A stretch of 64,000 nucleotides of DNA from Siphonodentalium dalli (GCA_032622095.1 CP136066.1:202390978-202454977), one strand, 5' to 3'. Positions 44,201 to 54,430 are shown, counted from the first letter of the stretch. A program made the numbers and translations. The notes: generated by a model not told the origin, from the sequence alone.

Positions 44201-44765
44201 CTGAGTCGAATTTACATGATTTTAACAAGTTTTTGAAAATATTGACAATATTTGGGTTGTAGTTCCTATACGTGACTTTTGTTTATGAGAGGGTTTTATG
44301 GGTTTGTGTTTGTTTGATTCGGAGAGGAATATGCCGAAATGATCGGAGATGTCGCAGGTAATTATCCCTGTTTGGTGGCCACCTTGTACTTTGTTGGTAT
44401 AAATGTGATCAATTAGGGTAGCAGAGTGTTCAGTCATTATTGTCGGTTTTGTTATCATGGGCACGAATCCTCTACTGAGTACGTTGTTAATGAATTCGTT
44501 AGTTTTTTGATGCGTCTCGAAATTTAAGAGGTCGATGTTGAGGTCTCCTATTATGTAAGACTTTGTATTGTTCACTTGTTCTAATATATTATCGAATTTT
44601 AACATAAATTTGTCCAAATCGGCCTTTGGTGCTGTGTTTGGTCTATAAATACATCCTATTATATAATTATCGTTCGCCCCTCGGTGTATTTCTATAAATA
44701 ATGTTTCTATTACGTGTGGTATAAATATTGTCAAATCAGGTCTGGGTTTATATTGAAGATTCTCC
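41240..44765 (-). mobile_element. 5'-truncated CR1/L2/Jockey-group LINE
   Basis: On the minus strand the order is partial endonuclease, reverse transcriptase, then a ~1 kb 3' UTR. The 3' UTR has a GGGGTAGC/GCTACCCC stem-loop (41,328-41,369) and ends in four TATCC repeats (41,240-41,260), the kind of short-repeat tail seen in the CR1/L2 group. The 5' end is cut within the endonuclease at about 44,765, right beside a Helitron-like element. Confidence 0.88.
42259..44765 (-). pseudogene. LINE endonuclease-reverse transcriptase ORF, frameshifted
   Basis: The endonuclease remnant reads YIIGDLNIDLLNF, LIDHIYTN and DISDHFGIF (APE-type GDxN and SDH motifs). The reverse transcriptase reads FPRKMKISKVVPIPK, NYRPISILPSFSKLLEKI, then VFIDLSKAFDTIDH and the catalytic SYADDTTLF at about 42,930-42,960. 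The C-terminal part continues to 42,259 with LVYGIQIWG. Breaks are frameshifts near 44,240, 43,315 and 42,897, and an in-frame TAA right after GVPQG at about 43,025. It is therefore inactive. The N-terminal part of the endonuclease and any ORF1 are missing. Confidence 0.88.
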
Positions 44766-44801
44766 TTTATGCATCGTCATATCTATATCTATATTTGCGA
44801 A

Positions 44802-44802
<1 letters not shown>

Positions 44803-44860
<58 letters not shown>

Positions 44861-44861
44861 G
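44803..44861. repeat. (CTGT)n microsatellite
   Basis: About 14 uninterrupted GTCT units follow the Helitron-like 5' end. A shorter run with the same word is at about 46,190-46,220. Confidence 0.95.
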
Positions 44862-44954
44862 TTCTATAGAAATTCACAGGGGACCATCTAGATGATGCCA
44901 AATGGGTCTACTAGGAGTAGCTTTTTACGAGAAAGATAATGGTCGGGGTTAGAA

Positions 44955-46610
44955 TTTTCTAAAGTGACGCCGTTGTTGTCAGGGGCAGAAAAGGGGGGAG
45001 GGGCAGAAAACAAAATGTCGCCGATTGCCACCAAACTTATATATAATCATCCCCATAATATGAGGAATCTAATGGCGTGGTTTAAATATGTCAAAAGTCG
45101 CGCCGATCGCGTCAGGGGTGCCCGGAAGGGGGGGGGGGGCAGAATTTTTTTTCTGTCGCCGATTGCCACGAAACTTACATATAATCATCCCCATGATATG
45201 AAGAATCCAACGGTGTGGTTTAAATATGTCAAAAGTGGCGTCGTTTGAGTCACGGATGAACGGAAGGGGAGAGGGGCACCAAAATTGATAAAATTAATTT
45301 TAGCGCCGATTTCCACCAAATTTATATATATTCTTCTTCATGATACAAGGAATCTAAGTGTGCGATTTAATAACGCCAAATTGTTGTTTTTGGATGAGAG
45401 ATTGGGAGGGGTGGGCACTAAATTTGATAATAAGTCGCCGATTGCCACCACACTTATACAAAATCATCCCCAAGGTATGATGAGTCTAATGGTGTGGCTT
45501 TTATCTGTCAAATGTGGCCTCATTCGAGTCAGGGTTGCATTGAAAGGGACAGGGGCACCAAAATTGATGCACAATTTTTTTAGCGCCAATTTCCACCAAA
45601 TTGATACACGTTCTTATCCATGATACGAGGAATCTAATCGTGATTTAAAGACGCCATAGTGGTGCTGTTTGGGTGAAAGATGGAGATGGGAGGGATTGGC
45701 ACCAAATTTGATAAAAAATTGTTTAGTCGCCGATAATCACCAAACTTATAAACAATCATCTCCATGATATCAGGAGTGTAATCGTGTGGTTTAAGGATGT
45801 CACAAGTGGGACCATTTGAGTCAGTGGTGTATAGAGATGAGAGGGACACAAAAAATTATATCTATATGTTTAGTGCCGATTTCCACCAGATTTATACATA
45901 TTCTTCTCCGTGATACGAGGAATCTTATCGTGTGGTTTAGATACACCAAATTGGTGCCCTATGGGTGAGAGATATGGGGACCTTAAATTTGATACGAATT
46001 TGTATACTCGCCAAATTTCACCAATTTCATATATATGCATCTCTAATCTCTAATGAGTCTTAGTGTGTGCATCTTGAGTCCGAAATAGGGACGGGAGGGT
46101 CACCAAAACTGATACAAAATATTTTTAGTACCAATTACCATCAAATTCAGACACGTTCTTCTCAAATGATACAAGAAATAAAATCGTGCTGTCTGTCTGT
46201 CTTTTTGTCTGTCTGTGTGCGTTCTATATATAACTTAATGCGGTACAATCGAGATGGCACCAAGGCGTTCTAAGAGGGGTAACTATTTACAAGGAAGATA
46301 ATGGTGCGGGTTAAATGTTTCGAAAATGACGCTATTGGTGGGAGGGGAAATTTAAAAAATATGGTGAAATAGTTTTGTCGCTGATTTCCACCAAACGAAT
46401 ACATAATCACCTTCGCAATACGGCGGTGTTCGAGTCAGCGTTGCATCAACAATTGATTTAATAAACCAAATTCCACCAAATTCATACACGTTTTTCTCTA
46501 ATGATATACCATGAATTAAATCACATTTGGTGTCGTTTGCGTCACGGATGGCGAGCGGATATGCACTATCATTGATAAGATTGCTATTCGCCGATATCCA
46601 CATATAAGTT
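44955..46610. repeat. diverged ~140 bp tandem repeats inside the Helitron-like element
   Basis: The anchor GCCGATT(G/T)CCACCAAA and relatives recur at about 45,020, 45,158, 45,303, 45,435, 45,582, 45,726, 45,872, 46,009, 46,128, 46,377 and 46,587. Up to 46,128 the spacing is roughly 119-147 bp. Units containing GATTGCCACC...AATCATCCCC tend to alternate with units containing GATTTCCACC...ATTCTTCTCC, so the structure is partly dimeric. Confidence 0.8.
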
Positions 46611-48384
46611 ATATACAGTCACCAGGCCATCTCCATATCATGTTAAGTAGTTGGGCGTTCACATTTCACAATCCCGACATATGGTGACCCACATAAGTCA
46701 CTTGAACAATTATATCTTCTTAACAGTCATATTTATATGGGAATGGCAATCAAGGCTAGCAAACAGAGATAACTAGAAGAAGCATTAAACGTATATTTAT
46801 CATTCTATTGAAGAGATACATATATCCGTGCAAACTGAGAGACCTCGAACCGTCAGAGGATTGCATATATATAATAACAAAATTTAGTCTGTTCCATTCA
46901 ATACAGTTTCCACAAAAAGTTACAATTTGTCAAGAGATATGGAAGGCCTGTTCAAAAATAGTGATCACAGTGTGCAGTCAAATATAGTTTCTTCTGATAT
47001 ACAAGAAAATGCAGTTAGTAGCACAAGACTTTTCAGGATCCTACCAATACTGACATCTGACAAGGGTTTTAGAACAGACTCATCGACTGACATAAACAAC
47101 TCAAAATCTCGATCTGTGCCTGGCACATGTAGCTGATATATGTGCGCAGCAACATTTCGTTTAAACTAAGAATATTTAGCCAATATATAGCACCATGAAC
47201 AGAGGAGCACCTGGAAATTTCTTTGAAACATCTGTATCTTCATGGAGATATGATAGCCAGGTGTCCTCGAGATCTTAGTCCAACCCACTAGATTGATTGA
47301 TACATCTCAATATGTAAAACCCAATTATCATCTTTTATCGAACTAATGTGTTTATGATGTTTATGTATCATATTATAACGTCTAATGTATACGCAGTTGT
47401 AAATAAATAAATACTTCATTATTGGTGGAACGGATTAATCGCGATAAACAGAATGACAATTGACAAGGTGAGCCACTACTTATATTCCATGACTGTAATA
47501 ATCATGTTTTGTGATGCTATTTGAATATACAATTTATGAGAAAACGTATAACACTTTAAGCAAGAGCATTCTCTATTCCCAACAAATATCCGCAGCATAC
47601 ATTAACCTGGGCAACGCCGGGTAACCCTGCTAGTATATTATATTATTAACCCTGAAATGTATAACCCTAAAATAGTGCATGTTTTGTTTCAACGCAAACA
47701 CCCATATAAATATCATGTCAGTGCGTTTTGTGTACCAGCTAGACTCCACGTATACCCATGTACTCTGGAATTGAAACACGAGTCTACTAACATTCATATT
47801 CGCGAATCGGCGTTGCGTTAGTGTCACTTAATTTTTGACCGAATGGGGTTTTCAAAATCAACCAGTCTGTTTCGCCACATCTCGGTTGATATACGGTCAG
47901 GTTACATCAGGTTGCATTGTGCTTTAAGGTTATAAGCAACTAAATAATTGAAATTATGCCCCTTGGCATTTGTGTAGGGAAACTCGAGTCAGCATAAAAA
48001 AAAATACCGGCAGCTGAATGGTGTATAATATCTTCGATTGTTTAATGTGAACAAAAGAAGAAATTCATAGGCTATGTTAATTCCTCGGCCATTCTGTGGG
48101 ATTGTTCATCAAGCGTCTACGTTGGTCGCCAAATTTGGTAGGGGTGGGGGTATTTTTCTATACTGAATTTTTTTGCACAAAAGGGGGTAGTTGTGGAAAT
48201 GCCAATTTATTTCCAGGTATAAGTATGGTAAGGCACCATTTCTTTTCTAACAACTTATGTCCGACGTGAAGTTCTAAACGCAAAAATATTTAAAGTGTGG
48301 CTCAGTACAGTAATGAATCGTAGGCATGGCTTAACCCTAACACTGTCGCCTATGGGAAATATTTAGTTGATTGTAACCTTAAAA

Positions 48385-48500
48385 ACCAAGACAATCTGAC
48401 AGAGTTGTCGCATCTATTAAATTTTTGATGCGTTAATCGCTGGGATAGCTTAATAGCTTGTCTCGACACGTGACTCGAATCGATACCAATCCTCAGCTAT
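48385..48500 (+). promoter_or_regulatory. conserved upstream block of vWA gene 1
   Basis: CTTAAAAACCAAGACAATCT, GACAGAGTTGTCGCATC and TCGCTGGGA...AGCTTAATAGCTTG lead to an E-box CACGTG at 48,467-48,472. The block is kept in all three units despite surrounding divergence. Its regulatory role is inferred. Confidence 0.5.
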
Positions 48501-48505
48501 TTGTA

Positions 48506-48846
48506 CAAACTCCAGGCAGAGTTATCTCCCATCGCTCCGCTGAGATACCACTGCCATAATGACATTAATTGGTAAGGAACTCTTACGTGTTTTTAGTTCT
48601 TATGTTTTAGGATTAAAATTGTCTATGTCTGGCTCAGTTCATATTGTTCTTATCAATACCGAAAGAATTACCATTATTGCAAACTTTAAACAAAATTTGG
48701 TGGTCAAAACAAGATAATATGTGACTAAATAGTAGTAAATACAGTTCCGCGACGATATGTAAAAATAGATTTATCGTCTGCAAAATACACCCATTGTGGC
48801 AGTGATATATCGCAGCGATAGCGTAGAGGGCGCTGTATGGAGTTTA
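48506..48846. mobile_element. MITE with CAAACTCCAGGC end and 9 bp TSD, copy 2
   Basis: CTATTTGTA is duplicated exactly at 48,497-48,505 and 48,847-48,855. The corresponding site upstream of vWA gene 2 (about 51,350) has a single CTATTTGT and no element, so this insertion postdates the duplication or was never present in that copy. Confidence 0.88.
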
Positions 48847-48913
48847 CTATTTGTATTGTCAGCAGTCACGGTATACCAGACTATTAATAGAAATCTCGCT
48901 TGAAGTGTCATCG

Positions 48914-48923
48914 CTATTTATAG
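48914..48923 (+). promoter_or_regulatory. CTATTTATAG, MEF2-like/TATA-like site upstream of vWA gene 1
   Basis: It matches the MEF2 consensus YTAWWWWTAR. Counterparts CTATTTTTAG lie at 51,415-51,424 and 54,209-54,218, each about 180-235 bp before its start codon and followed by GCTGG. A second conserved AT box, AACTTTATAATATTTCTA, follows at about 48,975. Function is not demonstrated. Confidence 0.4.
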
Positions 48924-49092
48924 CTGGACGTCACAACAATTCGAATATCACAGAGAACATAGGTGGCAGTTCGTAACTTTATAATATTTCTAATAGTCGG
49001 TTTAATAAGGGGATAACGAAGGAAGAGAACACTATTTGTAAATAGACAGTTGGTGATATTTACTAGATATAATACATACACAATTAATAGCA

Positions 49093-50247
49093 ATGGCCAA
49101 CTCCGGTGTCGAGCGACCTCAACTGGCTAAACATGATTCCTCCACGTTAGATTTGGTATTTGCTATGGACTGTACGGGTAGTATGGGATCATACATTCAC
49201 ACGGCTACTGAAAACATCAGGAACATTTCTGAAGAGATCGTTTCATCTGAGAAATGTGACATTCGATTGGCTTTGATAGAGTATAGAGATCACCCTCCAA
49301 TGGACAGTACATTCGTAACCAGAGTTCATGACTTTACTGGATCCGTTGCTACAATGAAGAAATGGTTAGATGGTTGCAGTGCGGCCGGGGGAGGCGACAC
49401 ACCAGAGGCGGTAGCCGACGCTCTTCATCAAGTTCTGAAGCTGAGCTGGAGGGAGAACGCGACAAAGATATGTGTTTTCATTGCGGATGCCCCGCCACAC
49501 GGGCTTTCTTCGAGAGGGGATCACTTTCAGAATGGATGCCCCGACGGCCTTGACCCTCTCGTAATCACCAAAGACATTGCCAGTAAGGGAATTACTTTAT
49601 ATATGGTCGGGTGTGAGCCGAGTATAACGCCTTATAAGGACTTCATGATGACGTTATCTTTCCTAACTGGAGGTCAGTACGTCCCGTTATCTGCTGCCAA
49701 ATTGTTGACTCAAGTCATTATAGGAGGGGCCCAGGAGGAGATGTCACTAGAGAAGTTTATGGATGGGGTAAACCAACAAGTTGAGGAGCAGGTTAAAGCC
49801 GCTGGTGGGGTCTTTGATGATGCAGCAATTGCTTCCAAAGTTTCTGTGGCTATGAAGAGCAGAAACGTACGCACAAAGCAGCTGAACATGAACAAATCTT
49901 CTCTTCCAGCAGCGTCTGCGCAATCGCGAGCGTATTCTGAAATGGATTGCATGTCGGCCGTGAAGAGCGCTTACGAAAAATCTCCAGCATCGGACTCAGC
50001 ACGGGGTGGCGGGATGAAGAAGAGTAGACGAAGAGCAGCGCCGTCTTCGGGACCACCCGCAGGTACGGAGCCACCACCACCCCCTGGCGGATCACCGGCC
50101 CACGCCTGTGATCTTCTGTCAGCATCGCCGGCAGCCCCCGCCATGACAAGGGAGGCAACTGATTTGTATGAGGTGGCCGAGGACGACGTTTCTGATGAGC
50201 AGGTCATGAGAATGGTGCAGAAATCTAAAGCTAGGAAAGGATACTAA
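49093..50247 (+). CDS. vWA domain protein, tandem copy 1 (384 aa)
   Basis: This is an intronless gene. Residues 18-205 form a von Willebrand A domain: LDLVFAMDCTGSMGSYI carries the MIDAS D26-x-T28-x-S30, GGGDTPEAV provides the second loop (D102) and CVFIADAPPHG the third (D132). The domain should bind a divalent cation and a protein ligand. It most resembles the vWA of cytosolic alpha-kinase-like/vwkA-type proteins, but no kinase domain follows. The C-terminal half has no known domain, with a helical KFMDGVNQQVEEQVKAAGG segment, a Pro/Gly-rich stretch (about 319-335) and an acidic-then-basic tail DLYEVAEDDVSDEQVMRMVQ. There is no signal peptide or membrane helix, so it is probably cytosolic. 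The start is set by homology with the two copies downstream. The role is unknown. Confidence 0.9.
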   Translation: MANSGVERPQLAKHDSSTLDLVFAMDCTGSMGSYIHTATENIRNISEEIVSSEKCDIRLALIEYRDHPPMDSTFVTRVHDFTGSVATMKKWLDGCSAAGGGDTPEAVADALHQVLKLSWRENATKICVFIADAPPHGLSSRGDHFQNGCPDGLDPLVITKDIASKGITLYMVGCEPSITPYKDFMMTLSFLTGGQYVPLSAAKLLTQVIIGGAQEEMSLEKFMDGVNQQVEEQVKAAGGVFDDAAIASKVSVAMKSRNVRTKQLNMNKSSLPAASAQSRAYSEMDCMSAVKSAYEKSPASDSARGGGMKKSRRRAAPSSGPPAGTEPPPPPGGSPAHACDLLSASPAAPAMTREATDLYEVAEDDVSDEQVMRMVQKSKARKGY

Positions 50248-50331
50248 CTGATGGGGGGGGGGTGTGAGACTTTTTGCCTGCTTTTTTACATGATATATTC
50301 ATGGTTGTAACATAATACTAGTTTTTTGTAT

Positions 50332-50337
50332 AATAAA
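50332..50337 (+). promoter_or_regulatory. AATAAA polyadenylation signal of vWA gene 1
   Basis: It lies 85 bp after the stop codon in TATAATAAACATGTACC. At the equivalent place gene 2 has AATATA (52,892-52,897), and gene 3 has an unrelated 3' flank. Confidence 0.6.
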
Positions 50338-51239
50338 CATGTACCTTGTATTTACACAGAAATGTAACAAAAGAGATTCAAGTTTGCCTTAAATATGTAA
50401 AATTCGGGCAGAATTGTGAACAAATCTGTAATTTGCCACAATTTACCCCACCATTAGAAAATTGTCCGAATTTTGAGTATTCAAAATGTTTGGGGGATGC
50501 AACCTTACCAGCCACCCGGCCAGTAACGGCGATGTTGAACCATGAAATGTCCGACCCTAAAATATAGCAAGTTTTGTTTCAACGAAAATACCCCATATAA
50601 ATATCATGTCGGTGCGTTTTTTGTGTGGCAGAGTATAAGCATTGATTCCACGTTTACCCATGTACTCTGGAATTGAAACACGAGTCTATAATAACATCAA
50701 CATTCGCGAATCCGGGGTACGTAGGTGTCAATTAAGGTTTGACCGAATGGGTTCAATTCGGGGTCAAAATCAACCACAGTCTCTTTCATCACATCTCGGT
50801 TGATATACGTTTAGGTTACATTGTGTTTAGAGGTTACAAGGAACTAATTATTTCCAACAGGCCGCAGTGTTGTTACAATTTCCCCTTCAATTATGGCAGA
50901 ACCAAACCTGGGACATAATTTGAATCGGAAAAATATTCGGGGTACCGGAGCTTTTCCAGTTTAAATTTCCCGCTTTCATAACCACCGTCAATTCAGCAAC
51001 AAATTTTGAAAACAAAAATATTGGCCTACCCCTATATCATTTCTCATCCCAAAATTTCCACAATAATAAATATAGCTCATATATACATGGTTTGATCAGG
51101 AAATGCACATTTTTTAATTTTATGCATTTAATTATCTTCAGATAATACACTAATCAGCTCCCATGGATGTTTCAACCCGTAGATTAGTGTATTGTTCCAA
51201 GAACGATAACTCAACATAATTAGTTCATTGTAACCTTAA

Positions 51240-51424
51240 AAACCAAGACAATGTGACAGAGTTGTCGCATCAACTAAATATATGACGCGACAATCGCTGG
51301 GAGAGCTTATAGCTTGTTTCGACACGTGACACGAATCGATACCGATCCTCAGCTATTTGTTGTCAGTCGTGTGTTTACCGACTATTAATAGCAAGCCCGC
51401 TTGAAGTGTCATCGCTATTTTTAG
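51240..51424 (+). promoter_or_regulatory. conserved upstream block of vWA gene 2
   Basis: The same CCAAGACAATGTGACAGAG and GTTGTCGCATC words lead to E-box CACGTG at 51,323-51,328 and CTATTTTTAG at 51,415-51,424. AACTTTATACTATTTCTA follows at about 51,527. There is no MITE between the E-box and the CTATTTTTAG box, so spacing differs from units 1 and 3. Confidence 0.45.
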
Positions 51425-51650
51425 CTGGCCGTCACTGATAACAATAACACACTGCGAATCAATGTAAACAGGACATAGAAGTGTAAACCAGTTCTTAAAT
51501 CACCGAAAACGCAGACGACAGTTTGTAACTTTATACTATTTCTAATCGTCGTTTAATAAAGGGATAACGAAGTAGGAGAACACTATTTGTTTTATATGCG
51601 GGACAGTTGGTGATATTTACTAGATAATTATACATACACAATTAATAGCA

Positions 51651-52805
51651 ATGGCCAACTCGGGTGTCGAGCGACCTCAACTGGCTAAACACGATTCCTC
51701 TACGTTAGATTTAGTATTTGCAATGGACTGTACGGGTAGTATGGGATCCTACATTCACACGGCTACAGAAAACATCAGAAATATTTCTGAGGAGATCGTT
51801 TCATCTGAGAAATGTGACATTCGATTGGCTTTGATAGAATATAGAGATCACCCTCCACAGGACAAGACATTCGTAACCAGAGTTCATGACTTTACCGGAT
51901 CCGTTGGGACAATGAAGAAATGGTTAGATGGCTGCAGCGCGGCAGGAGGAGGCGATTGCCCGGAAGCAGTAGCCGACGCTCTTCATCAAGTTCTGAAGCT
52001 GAGCTGGAGGGAGAACGCGACAAAGATATGTGTTTTCATTGCGGATGCCCCACCGCATGGACTTTCTTCGAGTGGAGATAGCTTTCCGAATGGATGCCCC
52101 GACGGCCTTGACCCTCTTGTCGTCACCAAAGACATTGCCAGTAAGGGAATCACTTTATATATGGTCGGGTGTGAGCCGAGTATAACGCCGTATAAGGACT
52201 TCATGATGACGTTATCTTTCCTAACTGGAGGTCAGTACGTCCCGTTATCTGCTGCCAAATTGCTGACTCAGGTCATTATAGGAGGGGCACAGGAGGAGAT
52301 GTCACTAGAGAAGTTTATGGAGGAGGTAAACCAACAAGTTGATGAGGAGGTTAAAGCCTCTGGTGGGGTCTTTGACGACGCTGCAATTGCTTCCAAAGTT
52401 TCGGTGGCTATGAAGAGCAAAAACGTACGCACTAAGCAGCTGAACATGAATAAATCTGCTCTGCCAGTAGCCTCTATGCAATCAAGAGCCTATTCTGAAA
52501 TGAATTGCATGATGGACGTGAAGAGCGCTTACGAAAAATCATCTCCAGCGCCGGAGTCAGCACGGGGTGGCGGGATGAAGAAGAGTAGACGAAGCAAGCC
52601 GTCTTCGGGACCACCCGCGGGTGCAGGGCCACCACCGCCCCCTGGTGGATCATCGGCTTGCGCATTTGATTCTCTGTCAGCATCGCCGGCAGCCCCCGCC
52701 ATGACAAGGGATGCAACCGATTTGTATGAGGTAGCCGAGGACGACGTTTCTGAGGAACAGGTCATGAGAATGGTGCAGAAATCTAAAGCCAGGAAAGGAT
52801 ACTAA
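51651..52805 (+). CDS. vWA domain protein, tandem copy 2 (384 aa)
   Basis: This intronless paralogue lies 1.4 kb after copy 1 on the same strand. The N-terminal vWA domain is nearly identical (MDCTGSMGSYI, GGGDCPEAV, FIADAPPHG). It shares with copy 3, against copy 1, the variants HPPQDKTF, GSVGTMKK, GDCPEAV and SSGDSFPNGCP. The C-terminal half has the KKSRR and GPPAGAGPPPPPGG region and the same EDDVSEEQVMRMVQKSKARK tail. All MIDAS residues are kept and the frame is intact, so the copy looks functional. A run of 12 G follows the stop by about 5 bp, longer than in copy 1. Confidence 0.9.
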   Translation: MANSGVERPQLAKHDSSTLDLVFAMDCTGSMGSYIHTATENIRNISEEIVSSEKCDIRLALIEYRDHPPQDKTFVTRVHDFTGSVGTMKKWLDGCSAAGGGDCPEAVADALHQVLKLSWRENATKICVFIADAPPHGLSSSGDSFPNGCPDGLDPLVVTKDIASKGITLYMVGCEPSITPYKDFMMTLSFLTGGQYVPLSAAKLLTQVIIGGAQEEMSLEKFMEEVNQQVDEEVKASGGVFDDAAIASKVSVAMKSKNVRTKQLNMNKSALPVASMQSRAYSEMNCMMDVKSAYEKSSPAPESARGGGMKKSRRSKPSSGPPAGAGPPPPPGGSSACAFDSLSASPAAPAMTRDATDLYEVAEDDVSEEQVMRMVQKSKARKGY

Positions 52806-53117
52806 CTGATGGGGGGGGGGGGGGCTGCGACATTTTGCCCGATTTTTTTCAGGATATATTCATGGCTGTAACACTACTATAATTTCTGTATAATATACAT
52901 GTACCTTGTATGTACACAGCAATATAACAAAATATATTTATGTTTGCCTTAAATATGTAACATTCGGGAAGAAATGTGAACAAATCGGTAATTTGCCACA
53001 ATTTACCCCTAAAATACCATTAAATTTGCCCGTAAATTGCCCGAATTTTGCCGAAAATATCTCCAATTCGCCCGAAAATTGTCAGAATTTTGAGCATTCA
53101 ACGCGTTTGAGGATGCA

Positions 53118-53250
53118 GCCCTAGCCCTACCAGTCACCCTAGCCCTACCAGCCACCCTAGCCCTACCAGCCACCATAACATTCCCAGCCACCCTGGCCCG
53201 CACCGCGATGTTTGGGGATGCAGCCCTAGCCCTACCAGCCACACTGGCCC
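53118..53250. repeat. short minisatellite, CCCTACCAGCCACCCTAG units
   Basis: The 18 bp word CCCTACCAGCCACCCTAG and variants repeat about six times, interrupted by GATGTTTGGGGATGCAG. Unit 1 has a single related word (CCTTACCAGCCACCC at about 50,505), so the expansion happened after duplication. Confidence 0.75.
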
Positions 53251-53964
53251 GTATATACCGCGATGTTGAACCATGAAATGTCCAACCCTAAAATATTGCA
53301 AGTTCTGTTTCAACGAAAACACACATAGAAATATCATTTCAGCGCGTTTTATGTGGCAGAGTATACGCATTGACTCCACGTTTACCCGTGTACTCTGGAA
53401 TTGAAACACGAGTCTACTAACATATCCACATTCGCGAATCGGGCAGTTTGTTATCAATGTCAATTAAGTTTTGACCTCATTGGGTCAATTCGGTGTCAAA
53501 ATCAACCACCGTCTCTTTCACCACATCTCGGTTGATATCCGTTCAGGTTACATTGTGTTTTAAGGTTACAAGGAACTAATTATTTCCCATAGGCCGCAGT
53601 GTTGGTACAATTTCCCCTTCAATTATGGCAGAACCAAACCTGGGACATAATTTGAATTGGAAAAAAATATTCGGGGTACCGGAGCTTTTCCAGTTTATAT
53701 TTCCCGCTTTCGTAACCACCGTCAATTCAGCAGCAAATTTTGAAAAGAAAAATTCGCCTACCCCTATAATTATCATTTCTCATCCCAAATTCGCACAATA
53801 ATAAATATAGCTCATATTCAATATCTACATGATTTGATCAGGAAATGCATATTTAAATTTGTTTTATGCATTTAATTTTCTGAAGATAATCAGCTGCCAG
53901 GGGTTTTTCAACCCGAAGATTAGTGTATTTTTCCAAGAACAATAACTCAACATGATTAGTTCCA

Positions 53965-54218
53965 TGTAACCTTAAAAACCAAGACAATCTGACAGAGTTG
54001 TCGTATCTGCTCAATATATGACGCGCTAATCGCTGGGAGAGCTTAATAGCTTGTCTCGACACGTGACACGAATCGATACCGATCGTCAAACTCCAGGCAG
54101 AGTTTTCTCACAGTGATCGCAGTGATAACGTAGAGTGCGCTGTGTGGAGTTTGACCGATCCTCAGCTATACCAGACTATTAATAGCAAGCTCGATTGAAG
54201 TGTCATCGCTATTTTTAG
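53965..54218 (+). promoter_or_regulatory. conserved upstream block of vWA gene 3
   Basis: CCAAGACAATCTGACAGAG leads to E-box CACGTG at 54,060-54,065, then a 67 bp MITE relic, then CTATTTTTAG at 54,209-54,218. AACTTTATAACATTTCTA follows at about 54,318. Confidence 0.45.
54087..54153. mobile_element. 67 bp internally deleted MITE, CAAACTCCAGGC family, copy 3
   Basis: It keeps only the two ends (CAAACTCCAGGCAGAGTT and GTGCGCTGTGTGGAGTTTG). ACCGATCGT/ACCGATCCT flank it (54,078-54,086 and 54,154-54,162; 9 bp, one mismatch). Unit 2 shows the empty site with one ACCGATCCT at about 51,340, and unit 1 has one ACCAATCCT. Confidence 0.88.
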
Positions 54219-54430
54219 CTGGACGTCATTGATAAAAATAACCCGTTTCGAATCATTGTAAACAGGAAATAGAAGTACAAACCAGTTCAAAAATCACACA
54301 AATCGCAGACGACAGTTTGTAACTTTATAACATTTCTAATCGTGGATAACGAAAGAGGAGAACAATATTTGTTTTATATGCGGGACATTTGGTGATATTA
54401 ACGACATATATACATACACAATTAGTAGCA

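Larger units (their letters stand above)
44788..47633 (+). mobile_element. non-autonomous Helitron-like element
   Basis: The 5' end is TCTATATTTGCGAATGTCTG after an A. The 3' end is GGGCAACGCCGGGTAACCCT then GCTAG before a T, with a short bulged stem-loop (CCTGGGC/GCCGGG) a few bases before CTAG. These are Helitron hallmarks (5' TC, 3' hairpin plus CTRR, A/T insertion site, no TSD). No Rep/helicase frame is present. The interior is largely diverged ~140 bp tandem repeats. The exact 5' base is uncertain because TCTATA occurs twice (44,782 and 44,788). Confidence 0.7.
47645..50540 (+). repeat. vWA gene duplication unit 1
   Basis: It starts about 12 bp after the Helitron-like 3' end with ACCCTAAAATA, then GTTTTGTTTCAACG and ATGTACTCTGGAATTGAAAC. 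The same order is found from about 50,545 and 53,275. It includes the first vWA gene and a MITE insertion that the other units lack. Confidence 0.85.
50545..53270 (+). repeat. vWA gene duplication unit 2
   Basis: It repeats the 5' landmarks of unit 1, then has a ~330 bp block (50,855-51,180: GGCCGCAGTGTTG, CAATTATGGCAGAACC) that is shared with unit 3 but not with unit 1. Units 2 and 3 therefore look like the younger pair. Confidence 0.85.

Noticed and set aside
49710-50207. Minus-strand frames opposite the vWA genes
   Set aside because: They are shadows of the conserved plus-strand coding sequence and carry no recognisable motifs.
54389-54430. Alternative upstream start for vWA copy 3
   Set aside because: The added 14 residues have no counterpart in copies 1 and 2, while the ATG at 54,431 aligns exactly with both.
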